Positions 16,857 to 24,701 of a DNA stretch of 64,000 nucleotides are shown here, piece after piece (within the stretch, counting starts at the first letter, position 1; the number at the start of each line of letters is the position of its first letter). The notes beneath the pieces are model-generated. The model saw only the letters and a program-made list of their open reading frames with translations. It did no database searches and was not told where the DNA came from. The DNA is taken from positions 62,001 through 126,000 of the forward strand of contig DGRX01000018.1 in the NCBI GenBank assembly GCA_002391235.1. Direction: 5' to 3'. This stretch comes from Treponema sp. UBA4377 (GTDB taxonomy: Bacteria > Spirochaetota > Spirochaetia > Treponematales > Treponemataceae). The position numbers and the translations under genes are program-made.

Positions 16857-18344
16857 ATGAGCAAAGCTTCGATTATCATCGAAAAAAATTTTAAGGTCGC
16901 CGACGTTGACGACAGACTTTTTAGTTCTTTCATCGAGCATCTTGGCCGCGCGGTTTACACGGGAATCTACGAGCCCGGCCACAAGGAAGCCGACGAGCAA
17001 GGCTTTAGAAAGGACGTGATAAACCTTGTCCGCGAACTTAACGTTTCGCTCGTCCGCTATCCGGGCGGAAATTTCCTTTCCGGCTACAAGTGGACGGACG
17101 GAATCGGGCCGCGCGACCAGCGGCCAAAGCGCTTGGACTTGGCGTGGAAGACAATCGAGTCAAACCAAATCGGCATAGACGAATTTTACGATTGGTCCAA
17201 AAAAGCCGGAACCGGAATAATGGGCGCCGTCAACATGGGAACAGGAACGCCCAAGGAAGCCGGCGAACTTTTGGAATACTGCAACTTTCCGGGCGGAACG
17301 GCATGGAGCGACCTTAGAAAGAAAAACGGCCACGCCGAGCCCTACGGAATAAAAACCTGGTGCATCGGAAACGAAATGGACGGCCCCTGGCAGATTTGCC
17401 ACTTGGACGCGGTAGACTACGGAAAAAAGGCCCGCGAGACGGCAAAGATAATGAAGTGGATTGACGACTCGCTGGAGCTAGTCGCCTGCGGAAGCGCCTC
17501 ATCCGCCCTTCCCACTTTCCCCGAATGGGACAGAATCGTCCTTGAGCAAACTTACGAGCATATCGACTACCTTTCGCTGCACAGGTACTACGAGAACCTT
17601 GGAAACGACGACGACTTCTTGGCTTCGTTTGTGGAAATGGATTCCTTCATCCACAGCGTGACGGCCACCGCCGACTACGTTAAGGCCTTAAAGCGCAGCA
17701 AAAAAACGATGAACCTTTCGTTTGACGAATGGAACGTTTGGTACCAGCAAAAGCAGCAGCCGCACGGCTGGGAAGAAGTTCCCGCGCTGCTTGAGGACCG
17801 CTACTCGCTGCTCGACGCCTTGGTTTTTGGCGGCTTGGGAATCACTTTGCTGAACAATTGCGACCGCGTTAAAATCGCCTGCCTCGCGCAGCTGGTAAAC
17901 GTAATCGCGCCAATCTTCACGATGAAAGGCGGCAGCGTCATTCGGCAAACGATTTTCTGGCCCTTCAAGCACCTTTCGGTCTTTGGCCGCGGAACTGTGT
18001 TAAAGCCGGTGGTCAAGGCCGCGACAAAAGAAACCTGTTACGGCGAAACTCCGGTTTTGGCCACGGCCGTAGTTCACTCGGAAGAAAAGCAGGAAGTCAC
18101 AGTCTTCTGCCTGAACATCGACAAAAACCAAGGCCAGGAATTAAAGCTTGAGCTGCGCGACTTCCCCCAGATGAAAATGATTGAACATATCGTTTTGACA
18201 GGGAACGACCTCAACGCCATCAACAGCTTTGAAAAGCCCGACAACGTCGCGCCCCGCTCCCTTCCCGTCGTCAACGGCGAAAACGGAGCCTTTAGCGTGA
18301 ACATCGAAAAGCTTTCATGGAATGTCTTGAGATTTAAGTATTAA
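16857..18344 (+). CDS. abfA: Alpha-N-arabinofuranosidase, GH51
   Basis: This 495-residue retaining glycosidase releases terminal arabinofuranose from arabinan or arabinoxylan oligosaccharides. The TIM-barrel signatures are clear: VRYPGGNFLSGYKW (66-79), the acid/base Glu173 in CIGNEMDG, and the nucleophile Glu291 in SFDEWNVWY; a C-terminal beta domain follows. No signal peptide is present, so it acts in the cytoplasm on imported oligosaccharides, as most bacterial GH51 enzymes do. A GGGGT Shine-Dalgarno-like sequence lies upstream, the preceding membrane protein gene is 10 nt away, and a strong intrinsic terminator follows. Length is normal for the family. Confidence 0.95.
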   Translation: MSKASIIIEKNFKVADVDDRLFSSFIEHLGRAVYTGIYEPGHKEADEQGFRKDVINLVRELNVSLVRYPGGNFLSGYKWTDGIGPRDQRPKRLDLAWKTIESNQIGIDEFYDWSKKAGTGIMGAVNMGTGTPKEAGELLEYCNFPGGTAWSDLRKKNGHAEPYGIKTWCIGNEMDGPWQICHLDAVDYGKKARETAKIMKWIDDSLELVACGSASSALPTFPEWDRIVLEQTYEHIDYLSLHRYYENLGNDDDFLASFVEMDSFIHSVTATADYVKALKRSKKTMNLSFDEWNVWYQQKQQPHGWEEVPALLEDRYSLLDALVFGGLGITLLNNCDRVKIACLAQLVNVIAPIFTMKGGSVIRQTIFWPFKHLSVFGRGTVLKPVVKAATKETCYGETPVLATAVVHSEEKQEVTVFCLNIDKNQGQELKLELRDFPQMKMIEHIVLTGNDLNAINSFEKPDNVAPRSLPVVNGENGAFSVNIEKLSWNVLRFKY

Positions 18345-18346
18345 AT

Positions 18347-18382
18347 AAAAAAAGCCGCTTGCGAAAGCAAGTCGGCTTTTTT
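18347..18382 (+). terminator. Intrinsic terminator after abfA
   Basis: A GC-rich hairpin (GCCGCTTGC, GAAA loop, GCAAG-T-CGGC with one bulged base) is flanked by an A-run before and six Ts after, directly downstream of the abfA stop codon. Confidence 0.85.
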
Positions 18383-18429
18383 AGGCGATTTTGTAACGCG
18401 GCAAAGCTGTCGTCACGAAAATCGCCAAG

Positions 18430-18459
18430 AAAAAAACGCGCTTAAAGCGTCGTTTTTTT
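18430..18459 (-). terminator. Intrinsic terminator of the RecA-like ATPase gene
   Basis: On the minus strand, ACGACGCTTTAAGCGCGT forms a short hairpin followed by a T-run. It starts right after the stop codon at 18461-18463. Confidence 0.7.
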
Positions 18460-18460
18460 C

Positions 18461-19135
18461 TTACTTTGTCATCAACATCGTCTTGGAATCCAAGTTTACG
18501 CTGCCAACATTCTCGTTTGAATGTTCCTTAAGAACGTTCAAGCTCAAGTTTCCGCCGGCGGCTTCGATGTGGGCCACGACGGCAAAGTAAGAAACGATTT
18601 CCGAGCGGACGCTGTCAAGCAACTTGTTGCTTTCCTTTGTGTCGCTGAACCATACGGTAATCTTTTCGTCCTTGGCAAAGTCGGCGACGGCGGCGATGTC
18701 GTTCTTGGAAATCTTGTCCAAGTCCAAGCCGTCGATTACCAAAGCCTTAACATTGATACCGCCGCTCTTCAAAGCGCCGATAGTGTTGATTACTTTGGGC
18801 AAAGTGAACGATTCCTGGTTAAAGTTCAAAATCGTGCGGTCGCGCATGATTTCGTCCTTCAATTCGGAAGCGTTTGAAATGTTCTTCTTCTTGGCGATTT
18901 CGCTGAACACGCTTGAGTACCAAGAAATCACGTTTGACGAGTGCTGGTCAAAAGAAACGTGAACCAAGGGATTTCCGGCCAAAAGCGAATCCATTCCAAA
19001 CTGAACCAAAACGGAAGTCTTTCCCAAGCCTTTCTTCGCCGTCACCAATCCAAGCTCGCCTTCCTTAAGGCCGCCGTTGGAAGCGGCTTCAAAAAAGCGG
19101 ATGGGGCTTGATTTATACAAATCATTCTTATCCAT
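18461..19135 (-). CDS. RecA/KaiC-like P-loop ATPase of unknown role
   Basis: This 224-residue protein has a single RecA-superfamily ATPase domain. The Walker A motif is KKGLGKTS (34-41) and a Walker B-like strand is ALVIDGLDLD near residue 130. The sequence GELGLVTAKKG at the start resembles DnaB/KaiC-type domains. Key residues for a hexameric helicase are not evident, and no DNA-binding domain is fused. It lies 11 nt downstream of fusA on the same strand and is followed by a terminator, so it is probably co-transcribed with the translation factor. The function is unknown; a link to translation or cell-cycle regulation would be guesswork. Confidence 0.75.
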   Translation of the reverse strand: MDKNDLYKSSPIRFFEAASNGGLKEGELGLVTAKKGLGKTSVLVQFGMDSLLAGNPLVHVSFDQHSSNVISWYSSVFSEIAKKKNISNASELKDEIMRDRTILNFNQESFTLPKVINTIGALKSGGINVKALVIDGLDLDKISKNDIAAVADFAKDEKITVWFSDTKESNKLLDSVRSEIVSYFAVVAHIEAAGGNLSLNVLKEHSNENVGSVNLDSKTMLMTK

Positions 19136-19146
19136 TACAAGTCTCC

Positions 19147-21228
19147 TTATTTCTGAGCGGCCTTGCGCTCTTCCTGGTACTTCTTCTGCAATTCGTCAGA
19201 TACGGCGTTAGGAACTTTTCCGTACTTGAGGAATTCCATCGTGAACTCGGCCTTGCCCTGTGTTGAAGAGCGAAGGATTGTGGAGAAGCCGAACATTTCA
19301 GAAAGAGGAACTTCCGCGTTTACAGTAGAAGTGTTGTTCTCATCGGTTGTGTCGATGATAACGCCGCGGCGCTGGTTGATAAGACCGAACATATTTCCCT
19401 GGAACTCAGTCGGGCCAGAAATTGAAACCTTCATAATCGGTTCCAAGATACAAGGACCGGCTTTGGCATAACCCTCGCGGAAGGCGCCGATGGCGGCTGT
19501 CTGGAAGGCGATGTCGCTTGAGTCTACCGGGTGGTACTGGCCGTCATTGATTGTGCAGCGAACGTTGACTACAGGAGCGCCGATCAAAGAGCCCTGCTGC
19601 ATCGCGCGCTTAAAGCCCTTGTCGCAAGACGGAATGTATTCGTTAGGAATAGCGCCGCCCTTGATAGAGTCGACAAACTCGTACTCTTTCTCTTCGCAAG
19701 GCTCCATAAAGCCGGCCACGCGTCCGTACTGTCCCGAACCGCCGGTCTGCTTTTTGTGCGTGTAGTTGAAGTCGGCTCTCTTTGTGATTGTCTCGCGGTA
19801 AGCTACCTGAGGAGCGCCTGTCTCAACCTCGCACTTGTATTCGCGCTTCATGCGCTCTACGTAAACGGCAAGGTGCAACTCGCCCATTCCCTTGATGATG
19901 GTCTCGTTTGATTCGGGATCCATGTATGTCTGGAATGTCGGGTCTTCCTTTGTAAAGCGGTTCAAGGCCTTTGACATCTGGGCCGCGGCGTTCTTGTCCT
20001 TGGGTTTGATAGACAAAGAGATAACCGGGTTGGGAACGTACATAGAAGCCATTGAAACGTTCAATCCGCCAGAAGTGAATGTGTCGCCAGAAGCGCAGTC
20101 AACGCCGAACAAGGCAACGATGTCGCCTGAGCCGGCTTCGTTGATGTCTTCCATCTGGGCGGCGTTCATGCGGACAAGGCGGCCTACCTTAAAGCGCTTG
20201 CGGCTGCGAGTGTTGTAAAGCTCGTCGCCCTTTACGATGCGGCCCTGGTAGATGCGGGTGTATGTAAGCTGACCGTATTGGCCGTCGTCCAATTTGAACG
20301 CCAAGGCGACTGTCGGCTTGTTGTCGTCGGAAACCAATTCGATTTCGGCTTCGTTGTTGTCCAAGTCAAGGGCAACGTTCTTAACTTCTGTCGGATCGGG
20401 AAGGTAGCGGATAACGCCGTCAAGCAAGGGCTGGATACCCTTGTTCATGTGGGCTGAACCGCAGAACACGCCTACAAACTGCTCGGCCAAAGTGCCTTTG
20501 CGGATGGCGGCGATGATTTCTTCTTCTGTCTCAGTTCCTTCAAGAACGTGCTCCATCAAAGTGTCGTCGAACATTGAAGCGGCCTCGACCAATTCCTGGC
20601 GGTACTTCTCAACGTCGTCCTTCATGTGGGCGGGAACTTCGGCATAGCGGAGCTCGTTTCCGTCGTGGCCTTCAAAGTAAATGGCCTTGCGGCTGATCAA
20701 GTCTACAACGCCTTCCAACTTGTCTTCCAAGCCGATGGGCAATTCCATCATGTAAGCGTTGAGTCCCAACTTTTCGCGAATCTGCATGCGGACGCGAAGC
20801 GGGTTGGCTCCCTGGCGGTCGCACTTGTTGACGAAGGCGATGCGGGGTACATGATAGCGCTTGAGCTGGCGGTCTACAGTGATTGACTGAGACTGAACGC
20901 CGGCGACAGCGCACAAAATCATGATGGCGCCGTCAAGAACGCGCAATGAGCGCTCTACTTCTACCGTAAAGTCTACGTGGCCGGGGGTGTCGATTACGTT
21001 GATTGTGTAATCCTTCCACTGAACCTGCGTGGCCGCTGACTGGATTGTGATTCCGCGCTCGCGTTCCAATTCCATTGAATCCATAACAGCGCCGACGCCG
21101 TCCTTTCCGCGGACTTCGTGAATCTGGTGAATCTTGTTGCAGTAGAACAAGATGCGTTCCGTTGTTGTGGTTTTTCCAGAGTCAATGTGGGCGCTGATAC
21201 CGATATTTCTCATTTTAGAAATATCCAT
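19147..21228 (-). CDS. fusA: Elongation factor G, spirochaete/mitochondrial-like type
   Basis: This 693-residue GTPase drives ribosomal translocation. G-domain motifs are AHIDSGKTTTTE (G1), the RGITIQSAA switch, DTPGHVDF (G3) and NKCDRQGA (G4); domains II-V follow, with GMGELHLAVYVERM and the domain IV loop QTGGSGQYGRV. The sequences HIDSGKTT, HEVRGKDGVGAVMDSM and AVAGVQSQS are typical of the mitochondrial EF-G1-like group that includes spirochaete and planctomycete spdEFG proteins, not of E. coli EF-G. I start it at 21228, where GAGAGGTAATACT precedes the ATG; a 15-residue upstream extension in frame lacks support. No ribosomal protein or tuf gene is adjacent. Confidence 0.95.
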   Translation of the reverse strand: MDISKMRNIGISAHIDSGKTTTTERILFYCNKIHQIHEVRGKDGVGAVMDSMELERERGITIQSAATQVQWKDYTINVIDTPGHVDFTVEVERSLRVLDGAIMILCAVAGVQSQSITVDRQLKRYHVPRIAFVNKCDRQGANPLRVRMQIREKLGLNAYMMELPIGLEDKLEGVVDLISRKAIYFEGHDGNELRYAEVPAHMKDDVEKYRQELVEAASMFDDTLMEHVLEGTETEEEIIAAIRKGTLAEQFVGVFCGSAHMNKGIQPLLDGVIRYLPDPTEVKNVALDLDNNEAEIELVSDDNKPTVALAFKLDDGQYGQLTYTRIYQGRIVKGDELYNTRSRKRFKVGRLVRMNAAQMEDINEAGSGDIVALFGVDCASGDTFTSGGLNVSMASMYVPNPVISLSIKPKDKNAAAQMSKALNRFTKEDPTFQTYMDPESNETIIKGMGELHLAVYVERMKREYKCEVETGAPQVAYRETITKRADFNYTHKKQTGGSGQYGRVAGFMEPCEEKEYEFVDSIKGGAIPNEYIPSCDKGFKRAMQQGSLIGAPVVNVRCTINDGQYHPVDSSDIAFQTAAIGAFREGYAKAGPCILEPIMKVSISGPTEFQGNMFGLINQRRGVIIDTTDENNTSTVNAEVPLSEMFGFSTILRSSTQGKAEFTMEFLKYGKVPNAVSDELQKKYQEERKAAQK

Positions 21229-21319
21229 AGTATTACCTCTCAAAAAAAATTTCTTAAAAGTATAGTTAGACAATTATAGTGAATTCGGGGCTTTTATTCA
21301 AGTCATTGCCGATATTTTT

Positions 21320-22978
21320 TTACAGGTTGAGCGGAAAGGCCGCCGACACGCTAGCGTTCAGGCGAACGCATTTTAGGCGGAACAAAAAGCTCGCGGCGGC
21401 GGTCGGCTCAAACTTGCGCCTGCCGTCCTTTTGGCTGGCCGCAAAACCCGCCGACACGCAAGAAACAAGCCCGCGCTTTGGGTAAAACGCCAGCTTAAAG
21501 CGTTCGGTCCATTCCCGTTTTTGCCAGTCCAGCTCCGGCTGGAAGGAGGCGCCGCCGCTTAGGGCAAGGCGGCCGGCAAGGGGCCCGTCAAAAATATGGG
21601 AGCAGTAAAAAGAGGCCGATATTTTTGGAAGCGGCGGCGCCTTTTCTTGGCCGGGACTTTCTTTCAGGACAATCGGGCCTGCGCTTGCGGTTAATTTTGC
21701 GGAATCCCGTTTGCGGCAAAGCTGAACGCCAACGGCGGCCTTGGCCTCCAAGCTAGTCCGCTGGGATTTTTTTGAATAGTCCTTTATTTGCTCCTCCAAA
21801 AAAACGCCGGCTCCGATTTTTAGCCGGCCTCCGTTCCGCAAGACAAAAGAAAGCTGGGGAGCGATTTTCGCCTGCCAGACCTTTTTATATTCCCTGCCGT
21901 TGGCCGCCACCCAAGGGCTTTTGTCCGGCAAAAAAAGATTGTCGCTCGCAAAAAAGGCCGCGGCAAACGAAAAGCTTTTGGCCTCAAAAAGCAGTTCCTG
22001 CGCAAAAGCCGCCCGGCCAAGGCTCTTTTGGCCAAAGCTGCCCCAGCCCTCGGCTACGGAAAAAGTCGTCTTGCTTTTTAGGAACGGAATCTCGACGCAA
22101 AGATCCGAGGCCCACGCCGAACACAGCCCTGACCTAAAAACCGGAACGGCGTCAAACCAGTCGATTTCGGCGGCCTCCGACCGTTCCTCAAAATAAGAGC
22201 GGCTTGCCAAAAGCCCCGCGGTCAGCTTAAAAAAGTTCATGTAAAATAATCCGCCGCGGACGCTGGCCGCAAAAGGCGTCTTGTCCGTATCGGACGCGTT
22301 TTTTGTCGCGGCGAATTCCGCCTTTAAGGGCATAAAGCGAATCGTGTCCGAACCCCATTGCGCCGGAAGGGAAAGCGAAGCCGCGGCGTAAATTGAGTCC
22401 GCTTGCGGGCTTGAGTTTTTTGTCGGAAGCGAAGCGAGCAAGGCGCCCGCGTCCGACACGCCGAATGCGAATGGGCTCACCGCCGTGGAAAAGGGCGCGA
22501 CCCTTTTTTGCGTGTAAAGGCTTAGCGAGCCGGCCGCGACCTTTGTCTTCAATGCCTTTTGCCGCTTTGAAAAATCCAGCGCTATGCTTGCGCGCCGCCT
22601 GTCAAATATTTTTTCGTAATCGCCAAAACTTTTCATTGGCCAAAAATCCCCGCCGCCTGTTTTTTTGCAGGAATTAAACAAGCGAAAGTCCAACGCGTCC
22701 CAATTCAACTTTATGCCGTGACTAAAGGCGTAGGAAGAATCAGCCGGAACGTCGCCTTCCATATTCTTTGGCGCGTTGTAACAGCCCGACCAGTAAAGGT
22801 TCACCAGCGGCGGCGGGGCGGCCGGCGCCTTTTTGGCTTGCGAACGACTCTGGGCTTGCGAGCGATTTTGAGCTTGCGCCGCGCCAGAGGCTTTCCTGGC
22901 CTCAACTGGGGCGGCGGCGGCTTTGACCGATAAAAAAAACGCTCCCAAAAGGAGCGTCATAAAAATTCTTTTTTCCAT
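21320..22978 (-). CDS. Exported beta-barrel-like outer-membrane protein, unknown
   Basis: This 552-residue protein has a signal peptide (about 1-23) followed by a low-complexity Gln/Ser/Arg/Ala linker (about 33-53, with AQAQNRSQAQSRSQAKK). The rest alternates short amphipathic strands with turns (for example AGLLASRSYFEERSE, ASFYCSHIFDG, FKLAFYPKRGL), as expected for an outer-membrane beta-barrel, and it ends in a strand-like LNASVSAAFPLNL. I recognise no family. Its signal-peptide codons contain a perfect hairpin followed by a T-run that resembles an intrinsic terminator. The gene stands alone between fusA and pflA. Host role unknown; porin or surface protein is plausible. Confidence 0.7.
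   Translation of the reverse strand: MEKRIFMTLLLGAFFLSVKAAAAPVEARKASGAAQAQNRSQAQSRSQAKKAPAAPPPLVNLYWSGCYNAPKNMEGDVPADSSYAFSHGIKLNWDALDFRLFNSCKKTGGGDFWPMKSFGDYEKIFDRRRASIALDFSKRQKALKTKVAAGSLSLYTQKRVAPFSTAVSPFAFGVSDAGALLASLPTKNSSPQADSIYAAASLSLPAQWGSDTIRFMPLKAEFAATKNASDTDKTPFAASVRGGLFYMNFFKLTAGLLASRSYFEERSEAAEIDWFDAVPVFRSGLCSAWASDLCVEIPFLKSKTTFSVAEGWGSFGQKSLGRAAFAQELLFEAKSFSFAAAFFASDNLFLPDKSPWVAANGREYKKVWQAKIAPQLSFVLRNGGRLKIGAGVFLEEQIKDYSKKSQRTSLEAKAAVGVQLCRKRDSAKLTASAGPIVLKESPGQEKAPPLPKISASFYCSHIFDGPLAGRLALSGGASFQPELDWQKREWTERFKLAFYPKRGLVSCVSAGFAASQKDGRRKFEPTAAASFLFRLKCVRLNASVSAAFPLNL
22932..22957 (-). terminator. Terminator-like hairpin inside a coding start
   Basis: Minus-strand ACGCTCC (22957-22951), a 5-nt loop and GGAGCGT (22945-22939), then about seven Ts (22938-22932). 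It lies in roughly codons 8-16 of the 552-residue gene and about 130 nt downstream of the pflA stop, so it could end the pfl transcript or attenuate the barrel gene. Confidence 0.6.
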
Positions 22979-23085
22979 GCCTATAAGATAGACATTTTTA
23001 TCAATATTTTGCGAAATTTTTGGAAAAAAATCAAATTTTTTTCGCTACCGGCCGCCGCCCTTTTGGGCTTTAAAAGCCTTGAGTC

Positions 23086-23835
23086 CTAGGCCTTCCACTT
23101 GTCGTATTTTTCGCATTCCAAAATGCGGCGCGCGTTTTGCACCCGTTCCGCCGTAGGAGAAGGAACTCCTTCCAAGCGGTATGGAATGCCAAGCTCCTTG
23201 TACTTTGCCACGCCAAGCGTGTGGTAGGGAAGAACTTCGACGCGCTCAACGTTATGCAGCGAGCGGATAAAGTCGCGCGTTCTTTCCAAATACTCGTCCT
23301 TGTCGCTGACTCCGGGAACCAAAACGTGGCGGATCCAAATCGGCTTTTTGATTTGGTCAAGGTAGCGGAACATTTTAATTATGTTGTCGTTGCCCTGCCC
23401 CGTAAGCTCCTTGTGCTCCTCAGGGTCGATGTGCTTGATGTCCATCAGCAAAAGGTCGGTCACTTGCATGAGCGCCTGGAATTTTTCAAACCATTCGCCT
23501 TGGTCGCTAAAGGGGCCGCCCGATGTGTCGATGCAAGTGTGGACGCTCTCTTTTTTTGCCAGCGTAAAGAAGTCAAGCAAAAAGTCCAGCTGCATCAGAG
23601 GCTCGCCGCCTGACACCGTGATTCCGCCCTTTTTTCCCCAGTAGGAACGGTCCTTTACCGCGTCCTGCAAAAGGCCGGCCGGAGACATTTTTTTGCCTTC
23701 GTCCATTTTCCATGTGTCGGGGTTGTGGCAGAATTTGCAGCGCAGGGGACAGCCGGCGGTGAACACGATGTAGCGCATTCCCGGTCCGTCCACCGCTCCG
23801 AATGATTCTATTGAATGGATGTATCCGTCAGTCAC
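23086..23835 (-). CDS. pflA: Pyruvate formate-lyase activating enzyme
   Basis: This 249-residue radical SAM enzyme installs the glycyl radical on PflB. The cluster motif is CPLRCKFC (Cys29, Cys33, Cys36) followed by HNPDTW, characteristic of the PFL activase family; ITVSGGEPLMQ is the SAM-binding GGE motif. There is no extra ferredoxin domain, as in PflA of E. coli (246 residues). It overlaps the preceding 262-residue gene by 4 nt, and both lie downstream of pflB on the same strand, separated from it by a terminator. The enzyme acts in anaerobic mixed-acid fermentation. Confidence 0.95.
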   Translation of the reverse strand: MTDGYIHSIESFGAVDGPGMRYIVFTAGCPLRCKFCHNPDTWKMDEGKKMSPAGLLQDAVKDRSYWGKKGGITVSGGEPLMQLDFLLDFFTLAKKESVHTCIDTSGGPFSDQGEWFEKFQALMQVTDLLLMDIKHIDPEEHKELTGQGNDNIIKMFRYLDQIKKPIWIRHVLVPGVSDKDEYLERTRDFIRSLHNVERVEVLPYHTLGVAKYKELGIPYRLEGVPSPTAERVQNARRILECEKYDKWKA

Positions 23836-24620
23836 TTTGCGTTCTCCGGCTTGTAGTCGATTGGAACGATTTTAATTTGGAAAAGCTCGTTTCCGTCTAC
23901 GTCGTTGTAGTTCAAGATGAACCAAACGGTCCTTTCGTAATAATATTCGTTGGAGCCGTCGCTTTTCAACGACTCAATGAAATTTTCCTTGATGATTTGC
24001 GGAGCGTCGTCAAGCAATTCTTCGTGGCCTTTAATCGTGTAGTTCAAAACCACCTTATGCCAAGAAGAAGCCGCCGAATCCAAGCTTGTCCATTCGTCTA
24101 TTTGGGCCGGGCATTGCGCGGCGATAGACTTGGCGCAAGTTTCGGCGGTTTTTATGGACTTCCATTCCTTTAGCGCAAGCGGAAGGAAGGCGGCGACGAT
24201 TGCGATTCCTGCAAGCCTTAGATAAAAGTTTACGTTAACCGCGCGGCTTTCTTTCGCCGCTTCTTCGGGTTCGGCTTCGGGAGCGGGCAAAGCGGGATTG
24301 GCGTCAAAAAACACTTGCGCGGCGCCTTCCAAGACCTGGCAAATTTTTTCCCACGAATACGGCCAAAGAATTTCCACAAAAGTGAACGTCACCGACTGCG
24401 TGTCGACTTGGACTCTGGCCTTGTATGGCTTTTGCGCGAATTTTTGCAAGGCCTCGCGCGTTTGGTCCGAAATCTCCGCCGGAGCGCTTACTGTAAGAAT
24501 CTTGCAATTGCGGCCGTCGCACAAGCGGATGCGGCTGTTCTTTACCGTTCCAAAAACAAATTGGCCGTCGTCCGACAAATTGAACTTGTCTCTAACTTTT
24601 TTTATTCCCGGGAAAAGCAT
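23832..24620 (-). CDS. Single-pass membrane protein of unknown function in the pfl locus
   Basis: This 262-residue protein has an N-terminal soluble region of about 130 residues, an acidic Pro/Ala/Glu linker (about 108-126), one membrane segment at about 133-152, and a C-terminal domain of about 105 residues that is probably extracytoplasmic. I do not recognise the family. It sits between pflB and pflA with a 4-nt overlap into pflA, so it is translated together with the activase. A strong terminator separates it from pflB. Whether it takes part in pyruvate metabolism or is a passenger cannot be told. Two hydrophilic domains flanking one TM could suit a sensor or assembly factor. Confidence 0.65.
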   Translation of the reverse strand: MLFPGIKKVRDKFNLSDDGQFVFGTVKNSRIRLCDGRNCKILTVSAPAEISDQTREALQKFAQKPYKARVQVDTQSVTFTFVEILWPYSWEKICQVLEGAAQVFFDANPALPAPEAEPEEAAKESRAVNVNFYLRLAGIAIVAAFLPLALKEWKSIKTAETCAKSIAAQCPAQIDEWTSLDSAASSWHKVVLNYTIKGHEELLDDAPQIIKENFIESLKSDGSNEYYYERTVWFILNYNDVDGNELFQIKIVPIDYKPENAK

Positions 24621-24644
24621 TTTTTCTCCTTGTTATTTTTAGTC

Positions 24645-24680
24645 AAAAAAAGCCGACGGCGAAAACCGCCGCCGGCTTTT
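24645..24680 (-). terminator. Intrinsic terminator after pflB
   Basis: A long GC-rich hairpin (arms around GCCGACGGCG and CGCCGCCGGC, AAAA/TTTT loop) with A- and T-runs on its sides lies directly downstream of the pflB stop. It would limit read-through into pflA. Confidence 0.85.
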
Positions 24681-24701
24681 ATTTAATTACAAGCTAGTCG
24701 C

